Positions 15,661 through 25,472 are shown, numbered from the stretch's first letter. The stretch is 64,000 nucleotides of DNA from Herpetosiphonaceae bacterium (GCA_026003835.1 BPHZ01000003.1:248001-312000); one strand, 5' to 3'. The notes: a model not told the origin generated them from the letters alone. Numbers and translations: made by a program.

Positions 15661-15762
15661 TCTAATGGACCACCACCGTAACGATGCTGAGGAAAGCGGG
15701 GGCTGGAGGGGGCAGCCTCGCCAAATCACCCCATCAATGCTGATATGTCCGACCAATAGCCT
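15661..15762. repeat. Dispersed ~100-base repeat, copy 2
   Basis: Second copy of the element at 15290-15390, ending about 15 bases before the start codon at 15777. In the reverse direction both copies could encode similar peptides (HIS-DGV-WRGC), but neither has a start or an extended frame, so they are treated as non-coding repeats. Confidence 0.7.
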
Positions 15763-15776
15763 ACAAGGAGCTATCC

Positions 15777-16749
15777 ATGGAATTGATCGCGCGCTACCGT
15801 GGCGCCCTGCTTGGTCTGGCTGTGGGAGATGCTGTCGGCACAACCCTGGAGTTTTGCCCGCCGGGATCGTTCGCTCCAATCGACGATATGATCGGCGGCG
15901 GCCCGTTTCATCTGTTGCCAGGACAGTGGACTGATGACACCTCAATGGCGCTCTGTCTTGCCGCCAGCCTCGTCGAGCGCCGCGCGTTCGATCCGCGTGA
16001 CCAGATGGAGCGCTACCTGCGTTGGTGGCGCGAAGGCTATATGTCCAGCACCGGCCGCTGCTTCGATATTGGTGGTACTGTCGCGGCTGCTCTCCGGCGC
16101 TATGAGCAGAGCGGCGAGCCCTTTGCCGGTTCGTCCGATCCATACACAGCGGGCAATGGCTCGATCATGCGGTTGGCGCCGGTGCCGCTTTTCTTCGCCG
16201 GCGATCCATCTTTGGCGATCGAGCGCTCTGCCGACAGTTCGCGTACGACCCACGCTGCGCCTGCCGCCGTCGATGCCTGCCGCTATCTCGCCGCCCTGAT
16301 TCTTGGCGCGCTCCAGGGAGCGAGCAAGGAGGAGCTGCTTGCCCCTTTCTTCTGCTCGCTCCCTGGCTACTGGGAAGCGCACCCCCCTCGATCCTGCTGT
16401 CGCCGCCGTTGCCGCCGGCTCGTTTCGGCAGAAGTCCCCGCCCGAGATCCGCGGGAGTGGCTATGTCGTGGCCTCGCTTGAGGCAGCGCTGTGGGCCTTT
16501 TACCATGGCCGCTCCTTCCGCGAAGGTTGTCTGCTGGCCGTCAACCTTGGCGATGACGCCGATACCACCGGCGCTGTTTACGGCCAGCTTGCGGGCGCTT
16601 TCTATGGCGAACATGGCTTTCCTACCGGCTGGCTGACAAAGCTCGCCATGCGCGAGTTAATCGAACAGCTTGCCGATCAGATCTTCCTGCTCTCTCGTAC
16701 GCCGGCAGGCCAGGAGTCCAGGGACGCATCCGGCGTTTCTCCCTCGTGA
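15777..16749 (+). pseudogene. ADP-ribosylglycohydrolase (DraG-like), frameshifted
   Basis: Two overlapping frames together make a 323-residue ADP-ribosylglycohydrolase. The first has YRGALLGLAVGDAVG and WTDDTSMALCLAASL, the metal-binding Asp cluster. The second has [22 protein letters not shown], the C-terminal Asp pair that coordinates the second Mg ion. The break is at six C at 16382-16387; with five C the reading is continuous ([15 protein letters not shown]). All key residues are present across the join, so the protein was functional recently or is so now if the extra C is a sequencing error. The family removes ADP-ribose from proteins or nucleic acids. Start ATG 15777 follows AAGGAGC. 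Confidence 0.82.
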
Positions 16750-16886
16750 AAGGGGGCCAGTTTTTGCACATTCCCCCACCTTTCGAAAGCCATGCTAGAA
16801 TAAAGTTGGATGCACACCAGGCATCCGGCGCGGCGCTACCTCCATCACCCCGTGCGGCGCTTTCGTACCGAGGAGTGCTTCTCGCC

Positions 16887-19763
16887 ATGCACATGTTGCT
16901 TCGCGACGCCGATTATATCTCATACAAAGCCTGGATTTTCCGGCGGCTGTTGATCGTTGCGGCGATAATTACAGGCGCCGGCCCAATTCTGGATGTCATT
17001 ATTTGGGCTTTTAACGGCGATCCCTCCCCGTTTCGGGCGACAAGCGCTGCAAATCTGGCGATCATCGCCATCCTTGCCCTTCTCTGGCATATCCACAAAC
17101 GCTGGCTGTTGGTTGCCGAGATCACCTTTTTGCTGATGATCATCGGCACCATTGCACTGGTGACCTTCCTTTACGGCGGCACGAGAGGTCCGATCCCGCT
17201 GCTGTTTGTGCTCCCAATACTGGCAACAGGGCTTATTCTGCACCCTCGTATGACGTTTGGCGGTGCACTCCTGGTGATTCTGGTCTATCTGGGGATGGCC
17301 ATCTCTGAGCAAGCAGGCTGGATCCATCCGCTGCCTGTCACATCCCATCAGCCCGATCTGATCCTCCACGTTTTGTATCTGATCACCTTTGCCTCCCAGG
17401 GGTTCCTTGGCTGGATGCTCGCCTGGCGGTTGCTCCAGGCGCTGGAGCAGGCCAGGCAGCGCGCGCATGAGCTTCAGCGCCACCAGTTATTGCTGGAGGC
17501 ACAGGTGGCTGAGCGCACGGCAGCCCTGGCGCGGACGGCGGCAGAGGCGGAGCGGCGTGCCAACCAGCTGGCGCTGCTGAATAGCACGATCCGTCAGATG
17601 GTCGGGAAGTTGGAGCTAGAGCGGCTGCTCTCGGAGACAGTGGAGCTTATTTGTGACCGGTTTCGCTACTCAAATGTCGAGATCCTGCTGATCGAAAATC
17701 TCCCGGAGCCTACCCTGGTCCTCTATGCCAGCCATGGCGTGCTCAATAGGAAAAGTCAGGTTGGCGTCTACCGCCAGCGAGTTGGGGAGGGCATTACTGG
17801 ATATGTTGCTCAGACTGGTGCTGCTTACCTCGCTGCAGATGTGTTTGAAGATCCATTCTCCCAGCCACGCTCTCGGCAGATGTTTATCAAAGGGAGCGAG
17901 CTGGCGGTTCCAATCAAACAAGGCGAGACGGTTTTGGGAGTGCTTAATGTTCAGGGCGAGCGGCCCGGCTCGTTGACGGTTGAAGATCAGTCCACCCTCG
18001 ATGCCCTGGCAGGGCAGCTGGCGGTAGCGATCGAGCAGGCCCGTCTCTACAAAGCGGAGCAGCGCGCGCGGCGCTGGGCTGAGCGGCTCTACAAGACCGG
18101 CCTGATCCTTGCATCATCGCTCGATTTGACAGCAATCCTGCCGCGTCTGCTTGACGAGCTGCGCCATATGCTGGCAGCAGAGCGCCTGGGCATCTATCTG
18201 GCCGGTCAGGAGGATCTGCGGCTGGCAGCCTCCATCGATGAGCTGAAGGACGAAATCCCACTGCCTGAGCGTTTGTTGATCAGCGAGTTACCCGTGTTGG
18301 AAGATCTACGCCGCTGGCGAGCGCCGATCTATATCAACCGTATCGGCAATGCCGTCGGCGAAGAGACGCTTATGCGCGGGCTGGCTGGCGGTTCCTCTAG
18401 CGTTGGAGCGCCGCTTGTGCATGAGGATCGGCTGGTTGGGCTGCTGGTTATTTCATACAGGCATGCAGGCGGTTTCGACCTCGCGCTGCTTGAGCTGATC
18501 GGCACGGTCGCGCACCAGGCGGCGCAGGCAATCGTCAATGCACAGCTCTACCAGGAGCGTGCCGAGGCGCTGGCTGATTTGCAGCGCGCCCAGGAGGAGT
18601 TGATCCGCGCTGAGCGGATGCGAGGTCTTGGCGAGCTGGCGAGCGGTGTGGCGCATGATTTCAATAACCTGCTGGCCTGTATCCTTGGCAATGCGGAGCT
18701 GCTGCTGCTTGACGAGCTTGATGAGGAGCGACGCCAGTTGCTGGAGGTGGTCGTGCGGGCGGCGCGCGACGGATCGGGAACGGTGCAGCGCCTGCGCGAG
18801 TTTGTGCGCGCCCGCAGGACAGAGAGCCGGCAGTTTATCTCGCTGCCTGTTATTGTGCAGGAAGCGCTGGCTCTGACACGACCGCGCTGGTGGAACGTGA
18901 CCAATGATCAGCAGCCTGCGATCGAATTGCTGTTTGACTTCCAGCCAGTTGACGAGATCCAGGCCAATCCCGCTGAGCTGCGCGAGGTCCTGGTCAATCT
19001 TATTCTCAATGCCATCGATGCGATGCCCTATGGTGGAACATTGATGTTAAAAACCTGGCAGGAGGACGAGATCGCATGCTGCTCGGTGAGCGATACAGGG
19101 GTCGGCATTGAGCCCGAGCTGCGCGAAAAGATCTTTGAGCCATTCTTTACAACAAAGGGCGCATCCGGCACTGGCCTGGGCCTCGCCGTCTCGGCGGAGC
19201 TGATCAGGCACCATGGCGGCACGATCGGTGTGGAGAGCGAGCCAGGCAAGGGGACGACCTTCACCATTCGCCTGCCAGTGGCGCTTACATCTGTGCGTCC
19301 GCTGGTCACCCCATCTCCGGTGGGCGAGGCCGAGGCCGAGCGGGGAGAGCGGTTGCATGTGCTGGTGGTCGACGATGAGCCGGATGTTTGTGAATCGCTG
19401 GCGCGTATGGTGCGTTTCCTTGGCCATCACGTCAGCACGGCGTATAGTGGCGAGCAGGCGCTCTATCGCCTGAATACTGATCGCTATGATGTGATCTTTA
19501 CTGATCTGGGCATGCCGGTTATCGGCGGATGGGATGTGTTGCGCGTTGCAATGAGCTATAACCCTGCTCCTCTGACGGTGCTGGTGACCGGATGGGGCGG
19601 TCAGATCAGCGAGGAGGAGGCGCGAGCCAGTGGAGCCGCCTATTTGTTGTTGAAGCCGTTTGACCTTGCTCAGATCCGCCGCATTGTTGGGAGAGCAGCG
19701 CCGCAGGAGAGCGCGGATCGCAGCAGATCAGGCCCAGGATCGGAGGCAACCGTCGCGGAATGA
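16887..19763 (+). CDS. Hybrid sensor histidine kinase: membrane sensor, two GAF, kinase, receiver
   Basis: 958 residues from ATG 16887 (GAGGAG about 12 bases upstream); the open frame extends further upstream without a good start. Six hydrophobic segments occupy about 12-195, then a coiled coil. A GAF domain (about 240-385) with RVGEGITGYVAQTG is followed by a second GAF (about 405-560). The HisKA-like helix is GVAHDFNNLLA (H590), and the ATPase has VNLILNAIDAM, DTGVGIEP and GTGLGLAVS. A C-terminal receiver carries phospho-acceptor D873 in FTDLGMP. The protein probably senses a membrane or small-molecule cue and phosphorylates itself. No partner response regulator with an output domain is next to it. 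Confidence 0.88.
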   Translation: MHMLLRDADYISYKAWIFRRLLIVAAIITGAGPILDVIIWAFNGDPSPFRATSAANLAIIAILALLWHIHKRWLLVAEITFLLMIIGTIALVTFLYGGTRGPIPLLFVLPILATGLILHPRMTFGGALLVILVYLGMAISEQAGWIHPLPVTSHQPDLILHVLYLITFASQGFLGWMLAWRLLQALEQARQRAHELQRHQLLLEAQVAERTAALARTAAEAERRANQLALLNSTIRQMVGKLELERLLSETVELICDRFRYSNVEILLIENLPEPTLVLYASHGVLNRKSQVGVYRQRVGEGITGYVAQTGAAYLAADVFEDPFSQPRSRQMFIKGSELAVPIKQGETVLGVLNVQGERPGSLTVEDQSTLDALAGQLAVAIEQARLYKAEQRARRWAERLYKTGLILASSLDLTAILPRLLDELRHMLAAERLGIYLAGQEDLRLAASIDELKDEIPLPERLLISELPVLEDLRRWRAPIYINRIGNAVGEETLMRGLAGGSSSVGAPLVHEDRLVGLLVISYRHAGGFDLALLELIGTVAHQAAQAIVNAQLYQERAEALADLQRAQEELIRAERMRGLGELASGVAHDFNNLLACILGNAELLLLDELDEERRQLLEVVVRAARDGSGTVQRLREFVRARRTESRQFISLPVIVQEALALTRPRWWNVTNDQQPAIELLFDFQPVDEIQANPAELREVLVNLILNAIDAMPYGGTLMLKTWQEDEIACCSVSDTGVGIEPELREKIFEPFFTTKGASGTGLGLAVSAELIRHHGGTIGVESEPGKGTTFTIRLPVALTSVRPLVTPSPVGEAEAERGERLHVLVVDDEPDVCESLARMVRFLGHHVSTAYSGEQALYRLNTDRYDVIFTDLGMPVIGGWDVLRVAMSYNPAPLTVLVTGWGGQISEEEARASGAAYLLLKPFDLAQIRRIVGRAAPQESADRSRSGPGSEATVAE

Positions 19764-19768
19764 TGCTG

Positions 19769-20602
19769 TCACCGTAGCGAGCGCTCATAGAGCAGAAACA
19801 TGCCTTCCCAAGGCTCGAAGCCGGCAGCGCTAAGCGCTTGCTCAGCCGCAGTATCGACTGCCGTTAAGGTCACGACCCTCTTCGCCTGAGCCAGCGCCGG
19901 CAGGTTCCATAATCCTTGTAGAAGCAGCGTCAGATCCCCCTCCGCTCCCTCCAGATGGGCGATCTCCGGCCCGTCAACGTCGTTGGGACAGATGATGGCC
20001 CACGCCTGCCGGTCAATCGTCTGGACGACCTCGCCGCGCTGGAGGTGTCCGGCAAAGAGTTCCGGGGTCAACTTCCAAAAGCTCCAGCCACGGGCATAGC
20101 GCCCACGATGGGCCTTGAGCAGCTGGGCGCTCTCTAGATCGATACTGCCGGGGCCGGCGATAATCAGCTCCGTCTGAGATGAAGTTGCCGGCCTGTTCTG
20201 TCTGTACCACTGCGCTGCTAAGACAAGCTCGAAGCCAAGCTGCCCGATCAGGCCGATCATTGCGCGGTTACTCTGGGAGGTCATGAGACTGAGCGAGTGA
20301 GCGCCGCGCTTGTGTGCCCAGCGCATACCAAACGCGACCATGCGGCGGCCCCAGCCGTGGCGACGGACCTTGGGTGCGACGCGCAGCCCTTCAAGCCAGG
20401 CGCCGCTATCAGGCATCAGCATCAGGTGCATCAGGGCGATCGGCTGGCCGGTTTCATCCTCGCCGACAAACAGGCCGCCATCGGCGAGCCAACCATCGTA
20501 CACCTCATCGATGTAGTCACCGTCATCCCATGTGTGGGCGCAGAACTCCAGAACCGGCTCACGGTCGGCGGCTGTAGCCGGCCTGATTGTGCTCCTATGC
20601 AT
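19769..20602 (-). CDS. GNAT-family acetyltransferase, double-domain type
   Basis: 277 residues from ATG 20602, placed by GGAGG nine bases upstream. The N-terminal half is a GNAT fold: IRPATAADREPVLEF, GLRVAPKVRRHGWGRRMV (acetyl-CoA P-loop R/Q-x-x-G-x-G/A type) and SNRAMIGLIGQLGFE. The C-terminal half is GNAT-like in secondary structure but lacks a clear P-loop. The start overlaps the end of the DNA methyltransferase gene by eight bases, so the two are translationally coupled. The substrate is unknown. It converges with the hybrid kinase gene with a five-base gap. Confidence 0.8.
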   Translation of the reverse strand: MHRSTIRPATAADREPVLEFCAHTWDDGDYIDEVYDGWLADGGLFVGEDETGQPIALMHLMLMPDSGAWLEGLRVAPKVRRHGWGRRMVAFGMRWAHKRGAHSLSLMTSQSNRAMIGLIGQLGFELVLAAQWYRQNRPATSSQTELIIAGPGSIDLESAQLLKAHRGRYARGWSFWKLTPELFAGHLQRGEVVQTIDRQAWAIICPNDVDGPEIAHLEGAEGDLTLLLQGLWNLPALAQAKRVVTLTAVDTAAEQALSAAGFEPWEGMFLLYERSLR

Positions 20603-21497
20603 CAGTGACATCCTCCAGGAACGCAACGACGAAATCCGGCGCGAGTTCTTCATGGCTGCTTGTAGTACGCCGCAGCCGCGCTTCGGCCAGCTTGATCGCC
20701 TGTGCCGAGTGGTCGGCGGCAAGCCAGCGTCTGCCAAGCCTCTGAGCAACCGCCGGCGTCGTCCCACTACCGCAGACAAAGTCGGCAACCATGTCGCCCG
20801 GAGACGAACAGGCGGCAATAATGCGCTCTAAAAGACGCTCGGGCTTCTGTGTTGGATAGCCCAGCCGCTCGGCAGAGAGCGGATTGATAATAGGGATATT
20901 CCAGACATCATCCGCGGGCGTGCCCTGGGGGTGCGGGAGATACCGTCTGCCGGCGCTGACGATGCCACTGCGGGCGTAGCCGCTGGTCGGCGCATAGGGC
21001 TGGCGCACGGCATCAATATGAAACGTCCAACGGCGACCTTTGCTGTACCAGAGCAGTGTATCATGCTTATGAGAGAAGACGCGGCGCGAGCGGCCGCCGC
21101 CGGTGTAGTGCCAGATGATCTCATTACGAAAGGCCCGGCGACCACACAGGCGGTCAAGCTCAACCTTGACATAATGAACCGCGCGACGATCGAGGTGGAC
21201 AAAGAGCGAGCCCTCGGGTCGCAGCAGCCGCCAGCTCTCGGCCAGTCGCGCCATCAGCCAGGCCAGATAGCCCTCCAGATCGTCCTGCCAGGAGTCGGCG
21301 AAGGCGCCGGCTGTGTCCGCATAATCGCGGCCGCTAAAGAACGGCGGGTCCACGTAGATCAGGTCACAGAGTTCTGCGGGCAGCGCTTGTGCAAGCGTTA
21401 GCCACTCGGCCCGAACCAGCAGATTCGGCACGCGCCTGGGTGCGCCGAACGAGTGACGGCGCAGCGCTCGCAGCCTATCGGTTAAAAGGTCCATCAT
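20595..21497 (-). CDS. Solitary DNA methyltransferase (beta-class, DPPF motif)
   Basis: 300 residues. Catalytic motif IV reads DLIYVDPPFFSGRDY near residue 46. The SAM-binding motif I (VADFVCGSGTTPAVAQRL) comes near residue 245. The order IV then I defines the beta class of amino-methyltransferases (N6-adenine or N4-cytosine). YPTQKPERLLERII is the family motif just before motif I. No restriction endonuclease gene is adjacent, so this is an orphan enzyme, possibly regulatory. It is coupled by overlap to a GNAT gene downstream. The specificity cannot be predicted from sequence alone. Confidence 0.88.
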   Translation of the reverse strand: MMDLLTDRLRALRRHSFGAPRRVPNLLVRAEWLTLAQALPAELCDLIYVDPPFFSGRDYADTAGAFADSWQDDLEGYLAWLMARLAESWRLLRPEGSLFVHLDRRAVHYVKVELDRLCGRRAFRNEIIWHYTGGGRSRRVFSHKHDTLLWYSKGRRWTFHIDAVRQPYAPTSGYARSGIVSAGRRYLPHPQGTPADDVWNIPIINPLSAERLGYPTQKPERLLERIIAACSSPGDMVADFVCGSGTTPAVAQRLGRRWLAADHSAQAIKLAEARLRRTTSSHEELAPDFVVAFLEDVTDA

Positions 21498-21820
21498 CTC
21501 CTCGCATGCTCGCTGGAAGGGATTGGGAAGAGCACGCCCTAACTATAGCATATCCCTCTGCCCAGGTTGAAGCAGGGCCATGGCGCCGTCCACACGCTGA
21601 TCGCGCAGCGACGCGAACAACGGGGGTTTTGGGGTGTCCCCCAACCCTCCATTCTGCCTGTTGAGGAGGAGGCATACGGCGACGGTGCCATGGCCCTGCA
21701 GGTTGAAGACAATGCGGAAGTCCGGCGCCTTAAAATATGCTATACTATCTCTCGATTATGGCAGACGCTGAATCAGGGCAGCGTGGCCCTGACGTTCGAC
21801 GATCCTGCAAGGAGAATAGC
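21498..21820. other. Divergent intergenic region with promoter for acyl-CoA dehydrogenase
   Basis: 323 bases. An extended -10 element TGCTATACT at 21738-21746 faces the plus-strand gene; no good -35 accompanies it. A GGGGGTTTTGGGGTGTCCCCC segment near 21620 is weakly self-complementary. No gene is seen. Confidence 0.45.
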
Positions 21821-22966
21821 GTGCACTTCGACCTGACAGAAGAGCAACAGATGATCCGGGAAGCTGTGCGGGATTTCGCGCAGCGCGAGCTGGCACCTCG
21901 GGCGCGAGAGGTCGACGAGACCGGGCATATCCCAGAAGAGACCTGGCGCAAGATGGCCGAGGCTGATCTGATGGGGCTGCCGTTCCCGGAGGCATACGGC
22001 GGCGCCGGCGCCGACGCCGTGAGCACTGCTATTGCAATTGAGGAAATTGCGCGCGCCTGCGGTTCGACGGCGCTCTCGTATGCAGCGCACATCGGGCTGG
22101 GCTCTGCGCCGATCTATCTCTTCGGCACTGAAGAGCAGAAACAGCGCTACCTGCGCCCCGCTGCCGAGGGTCGCTACCTGGCGGCCTTTGGCCTGACTGA
22201 GCCGCATGCCGGCTCGGACGCTGCCGCAACCAGGACGCGAGCAGTCCTCGCAGGTGACGAGTGGGTGATTAGCGGCGCAAAGATGTGGATCACCAATGCG
22301 CCGCTTGCAGGCCATCTGGTGGTGACGGCGGTTACGGATCCCGACCAGGGGCGGCGCGGTATCAGCGCCTTCATCGTGCCGGGCGGTACGCCTGGTCTCT
22401 CCTTCGGCAAGCACGAGCCGAAGATGGGCCTGCGTGGATCAGTCAGCACTGCTATCAACCTTGATGAGGTCCGCGTGCCGCGGGAGAACCTGTTAGGCGA
22501 GCAGGGCAAGGGCTATCTCCAGTTCCTCCAGGTTCTCGACGGCGGGCGTATCGGCATTGGCGCGATGGCGATTGGCCTGGCGCAGGCGGCGATCGACGCA
22601 TGTGTCCCATACTCCAGGGAGCGCGTTGCTTTCGGCAAACCTATCGGCGCCTTCGAATCGATCAGCAATATGATCGCCGATATGGAGACTGAGATCGAGG
22701 CTGCCCGGCTGTTGATCTATAAGGCCGCATGGCTGCGCGATCAGGGCCGGCCCTATCGGAAAGAGGCGGCGATGGCGAAGCTCTTCGCCTCTGAGGTGTC
22801 TGAGCGTATCTGCCGCAACGCAATCCAAATCTTTGGCGGCTACGGCTACAGCCAGGAGTATCCTGTCGAGCGGCTCTATCGCGATACACGGCTCCTGACG
22901 ATCGGCGAGGGAACCTCTGAGATTCTCCGGCTCGTTATCGCTCGCCAAACCCTTGGCGCACTCTAA
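21821..22966 (+). CDS. Acyl-CoA dehydrogenase
   Basis: 381 residues from GTG 21821 behind AAGGAG; a longer in-frame start at 21737 is not supported by family length. The start FDLTEEQQMIREAVRDFA is typical. Signature 1 is FGLTEPHAGSDAAA, and signature 2 is FGGYGYSQEYPVERLYRD. The catalytic base is the Glu of IGEGTSEI near the C-terminus. The FAD enzyme makes the alpha-beta double bond of short- or medium-chain acyl-CoA and passes electrons to ETF. It probably works with the crotonase at 29300 and the mutase at 23734 in fatty-acid or branched-chain amino-acid breakdown. Confidence 0.93.
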   Translation: MHFDLTEEQQMIREAVRDFAQRELAPRAREVDETGHIPEETWRKMAEADLMGLPFPEAYGGAGADAVSTAIAIEEIARACGSTALSYAAHIGLGSAPIYLFGTEEQKQRYLRPAAEGRYLAAFGLTEPHAGSDAAATRTRAVLAGDEWVISGAKMWITNAPLAGHLVVTAVTDPDQGRRGISAFIVPGGTPGLSFGKHEPKMGLRGSVSTAINLDEVRVPRENLLGEQGKGYLQFLQVLDGGRIGIGAMAIGLAQAAIDACVPYSRERVAFGKPIGAFESISNMIADMETEIEAARLLIYKAAWLRDQGRPYRKEAAMAKLFASEVSERICRNAIQIFGGYGYSQEYPVERLYRDTRLLTIGEGTSEILRLVIARQTLGAL

Positions 22967-23045
22967 GTGCAGCCAGTGGATCATCCTGGCAGGCTGGGCA
23001 TGATGCAAGCTACCCCTCTTCTTGCATGTAGAACAGGGAGTCTCT

Positions 23046-23576
23046 ATGAGCGAATCTGATGAGAAGAAAGCCCGGCTGGAGGCGATTCGCGCTGCCAACC
23101 GCGCCAAGAAAGCTGCTGAGGGCGGCGCACCTGCTGCGGTAGCGGCGTCCGCGACGCCGGCACCCGCAGTTGAGACGGCGGCGCCGGCGGTTGCCGAAGC
23201 GCCGACAGATGATAAGAAAGCCCGGCTGGAGGCCATTCGTGCTGCAAATCGCGCCAAGGCGGAGGCTGCAGGCGGAGCTGCTGCAGCGCCGGCTCCAACA
23301 ACCGCCCCTGCTGCGACGACCCAGGCCGCCGCGCGACCGGCCCCCGCCCCTGCTGCGCCTGCCCGCCCCGCCGCTAAAAAGGCAGTCGCGCAGCTGACCG
23401 CCCGCGACTATCTTATCCGCGCTGTGATCGGCGCTGTCGTCGGCCTCATCATCTGCGTCGGTCTGGCAACGATGACCGGTCATTATATCACAGCGGCGAT
23501 CTTCGGCGCTGTCGTCGGCGCGATGACAGGGATATTGGCCGGGAGCTGGCCGCCGACCGAGACCACCGGGGATTAA
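23046..23576 (+). CDS. Small membrane protein with two [15 protein letters not shown] repeats
   Basis: 176 residues from ATG 23046 (GGGAG upstream). Two near-identical charged repeats, [15 protein letters not shown] at about 6-20 and 58-72, are separated by Ala/Pro-rich linkers (about 21-57 and 73-115). They are followed by two hydrophobic segments (about 130-150 and 155-170) with small glycine-rich packing faces ([24 protein letters not shown]). The repeats resemble short helical K/R-rich motifs attached by flexible linkers to some respiratory or ribosomal subunits, but no family is recognised. A Rho-independent terminator follows, so it is a single-gene unit. Confidence 0.72.
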   Translation: MSESDEKKARLEAIRAANRAKKAAEGGAPAAVAASATPAPAVETAAPAVAEAPTDDKKARLEAIRAANRAKAEAAGGAAAAPAPTTAPAATTQAAARPAPAPAAPARPAAKKAVAQLTARDYLIRAVIGAVVGLIICVGLATMTGHYITAAIFGAVVGAMTGILAGSWPPTETTGD

Positions 23577-23606
23577 GCGTCGCTTAAGCTCTACGATCAA
23601 AGCTCT

Positions 23607-23635
23607 CGCGCCTCTCGCAGGCGCGATGCTTTTTA
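23607..23635 (+). terminator. Rho-independent terminator
   Basis: Stem CGCGCCT/AGGCGCG with a five-base loop, followed within three bases by a run of five T. It lies 31 bases after the small membrane protein stop. Confidence 0.8.
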
Positions 23636-23733
23636 TTGCTCTCGTTCACGTCCCGGCTCGTGGTAGAATACATAAGATGATGGACGGCGATGCTTCCCCA
23701 TTCTGCAGATTGAATCGTAGGAGGACAACAACG

Positions 23734-25413
23734 ATGTTCGATCCTCAGGAGTTGGAGCGTATCAAAGAGGCGCAGGAACGCTGGGAGCGGGAGACACTCG
23801 ATCCAACGCTCAAACGTATGCCCGAGAGCCGGGCCGAGTTTACGACCATCTCGGGCGAGCCGATCAACCGTCTGTACACGCCGCTCGATACTCAGCAGAT
23901 GGACTATCTGCGCGATATCGCCTTCCCCGGCGAGTACCCCTACACCCGGGGTATCCACGCCAGCGGCTATCGCGGCAAGCTCTGGACGATGCGTCTGTTC
24001 GCCGGGTTTGGATCTGCGGAAGAGACGAACGCGCGCTTCAAATATCTCCTCTCACAGGGACAGACCGGCCTCTCGATCGCGTTCGATCTGCCGACGCTCT
24101 ACGGCCGCGATACCGATCACCCGGCTGTGGAAGGTGAGTTCGGCAAGTGCGGCGTGGCTGTCTCGTCTCTGGCAGATATGGAGATCCTTCTCGACGGCCT
24201 GCCGCTCGGCGACATTACGACCTCGATGACGATCAACTCACCGGCGGCAATTATCTGGGCGATGTATATCGCCGCCGCCGAGAAGCGCGGTATCCACCGC
24301 TCGAAGCTGGCTGGTACCATCCAGAATGATATTCTGAAGGAGTATGCGGCTCAGAACGAGTATATCTTCCCCATTGAGCCATCGATGCGGCTGGTGGTGG
24401 ATACGATCGAGTTCGCGGCGAAGGAGATGCCGAAGTGGAATCCCATCTCGGTAAGTGGCTACCACATTCGTGAGGCCGGCTCGACGGCGGCGCAAGAGCT
24501 GGCCTTTACGCTGGCCGATGGTCTGGCCTATGTGCAGGCATGCGTCGATCGCGGCCTGGATGTTGACTCGTTCGCACCGCGCATTTCGTTCTTCTTCAAC
24601 GCCCATAACGATTTCTTTGAAGAGATTGCCAAGTATCGGGCTGCCCGGCGCATCTGGGCACGCCAAATGCGCGAGCGCTTCGGCGCCAAGAATCCGCGCT
24701 CGTGGTGGCTGCGCTTCCATACCCAGACCGCCGGCGTCTCGCTGACGGCGCAGCAGCCGGAAATTAACATTATTCGTGTGGCGATCCAGGCCCTTGCCGC
24801 AGTGCTCGGCGGCACCCAGTCGCTGCATACCGACGCTATGGATGAGGCGCTGGCGCTGCCCTCGGAGAAGGCGGTCACCATCGCGTTGCGCACGCAGCAG
24901 ATTATCGCCGAGGAGAGCGGCGTGATCAATACGGTCGATCCGCTCGGCGGCTCTTACTTTGTTGAGGCCCTCACCAACCGGATGGAGGAGATCTGCCTCG
25001 ATTACTTCCGGCAGATTGAGGACCAGGGCGGGATGGTCGAGGCGCTTAAGAGCGGTTGGATTCAACAGCAGATCGCCGATGCATCCTACCGCTTCCAGCA
25101 GGAGGTTGACAGCGGTGAGCGCGGCTTCGTCGGCGTCAACAAGTATGTGGTCGATGAGCCGATCGAGATCCCGCTCCTGGAGATGGACCCGCAGGGCGAG
25201 CAGCGCCACCTGGAGCGGCTGAACCGCGTCCGGCGTGAGCGCGACCAGGAGCGTGTGCGTGAGTCGCTGGAGCAGCTGCGGCTGGCGGCTCAGGGCAACC
25301 ATAATTTGATGGAGCCGATTCTTGAGTGTGTGCGCTCCTATGCCACGCTCGGCGAGATCTGCGATGTTCTGCGCGCTGTGTTTGGCGTGTACCAGGAAGT
25401 CCTGGTTGTGTAA
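23734..25413 (+). CDS. Methylmalonyl-CoA mutase family, large (alpha) subunit without B12 domain
   Basis: 559 residues from ATG 23734 (GGAGG upstream). It is the TIM-barrel catalytic half of acyl-CoA mutases: [73 protein letters not shown] and [17 protein letters not shown]. It ends before a cobalamin-binding domain, so it needs a separate small subunit, which is not in the window. The active-site strand reads LFAGF where classical methylmalonyl-CoA mutases have QYAGF, a Tyr-to-Phe change also found in isobutyryl-type mutases; substrate identity is therefore open. It probably interconverts methylmalonyl- and succinyl-CoA or a branched analogue. Confidence 0.9.
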   Translation: MFDPQELERIKEAQERWERETLDPTLKRMPESRAEFTTISGEPINRLYTPLDTQQMDYLRDIAFPGEYPYTRGIHASGYRGKLWTMRLFAGFGSAEETNARFKYLLSQGQTGLSIAFDLPTLYGRDTDHPAVEGEFGKCGVAVSSLADMEILLDGLPLGDITTSMTINSPAAIIWAMYIAAAEKRGIHRSKLAGTIQNDILKEYAAQNEYIFPIEPSMRLVVDTIEFAAKEMPKWNPISVSGYHIREAGSTAAQELAFTLADGLAYVQACVDRGLDVDSFAPRISFFFNAHNDFFEEIAKYRAARRIWARQMRERFGAKNPRSWWLRFHTQTAGVSLTAQQPEINIIRVAIQALAAVLGGTQSLHTDAMDEALALPSEKAVTIALRTQQIIAEESGVINTVDPLGGSYFVEALTNRMEEICLDYFRQIEDQGGMVEALKSGWIQQQIADASYRFQQEVDSGERGFVGVNKYVVDEPIEIPLLEMDPQGEQRHLERLNRVRRERDQERVRESLEQLRLAAQGNHNLMEPILECVRSYATLGEICDVLRAVFGVYQEVLVV

Positions 25414-25423
25414 ATGTGTGTTT

Positions 25424-25456
25424 CCCCGGGGATACGGCGGAGCCGTGTCCCCGGGG
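25424..25456 (+). terminator. Strong hairpin after mutase gene
   Basis: A 15-base stem: CCCCGGGGATACGGC pairs with GCCGTGTCCCCGGGG (one G-U pair), with a three-base GGA loop. No T run follows. It starts 11 bases past the mutase stop and is likely a transcription barrier or RNA stabiliser. Confidence 0.6.
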
Positions 25457-25472
25457 CTGTATTGGCTAGTGT

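Larger units (their letters stand above)
15246..15776. other. Repeat-bearing intergenic region with promoter for next gene
   Basis: 531 bases between divergent genes. It carries two copies of a ~100-base repeat (15290-15390 and 15661-15762). An extended -10 promoter element TGCTATACT at 15620-15628 points to the ADP-ribosylglycohydrolase gene. Short ORFs in it, such as one at 15393-15596 minus, show no coding signature. Confidence 0.55.
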
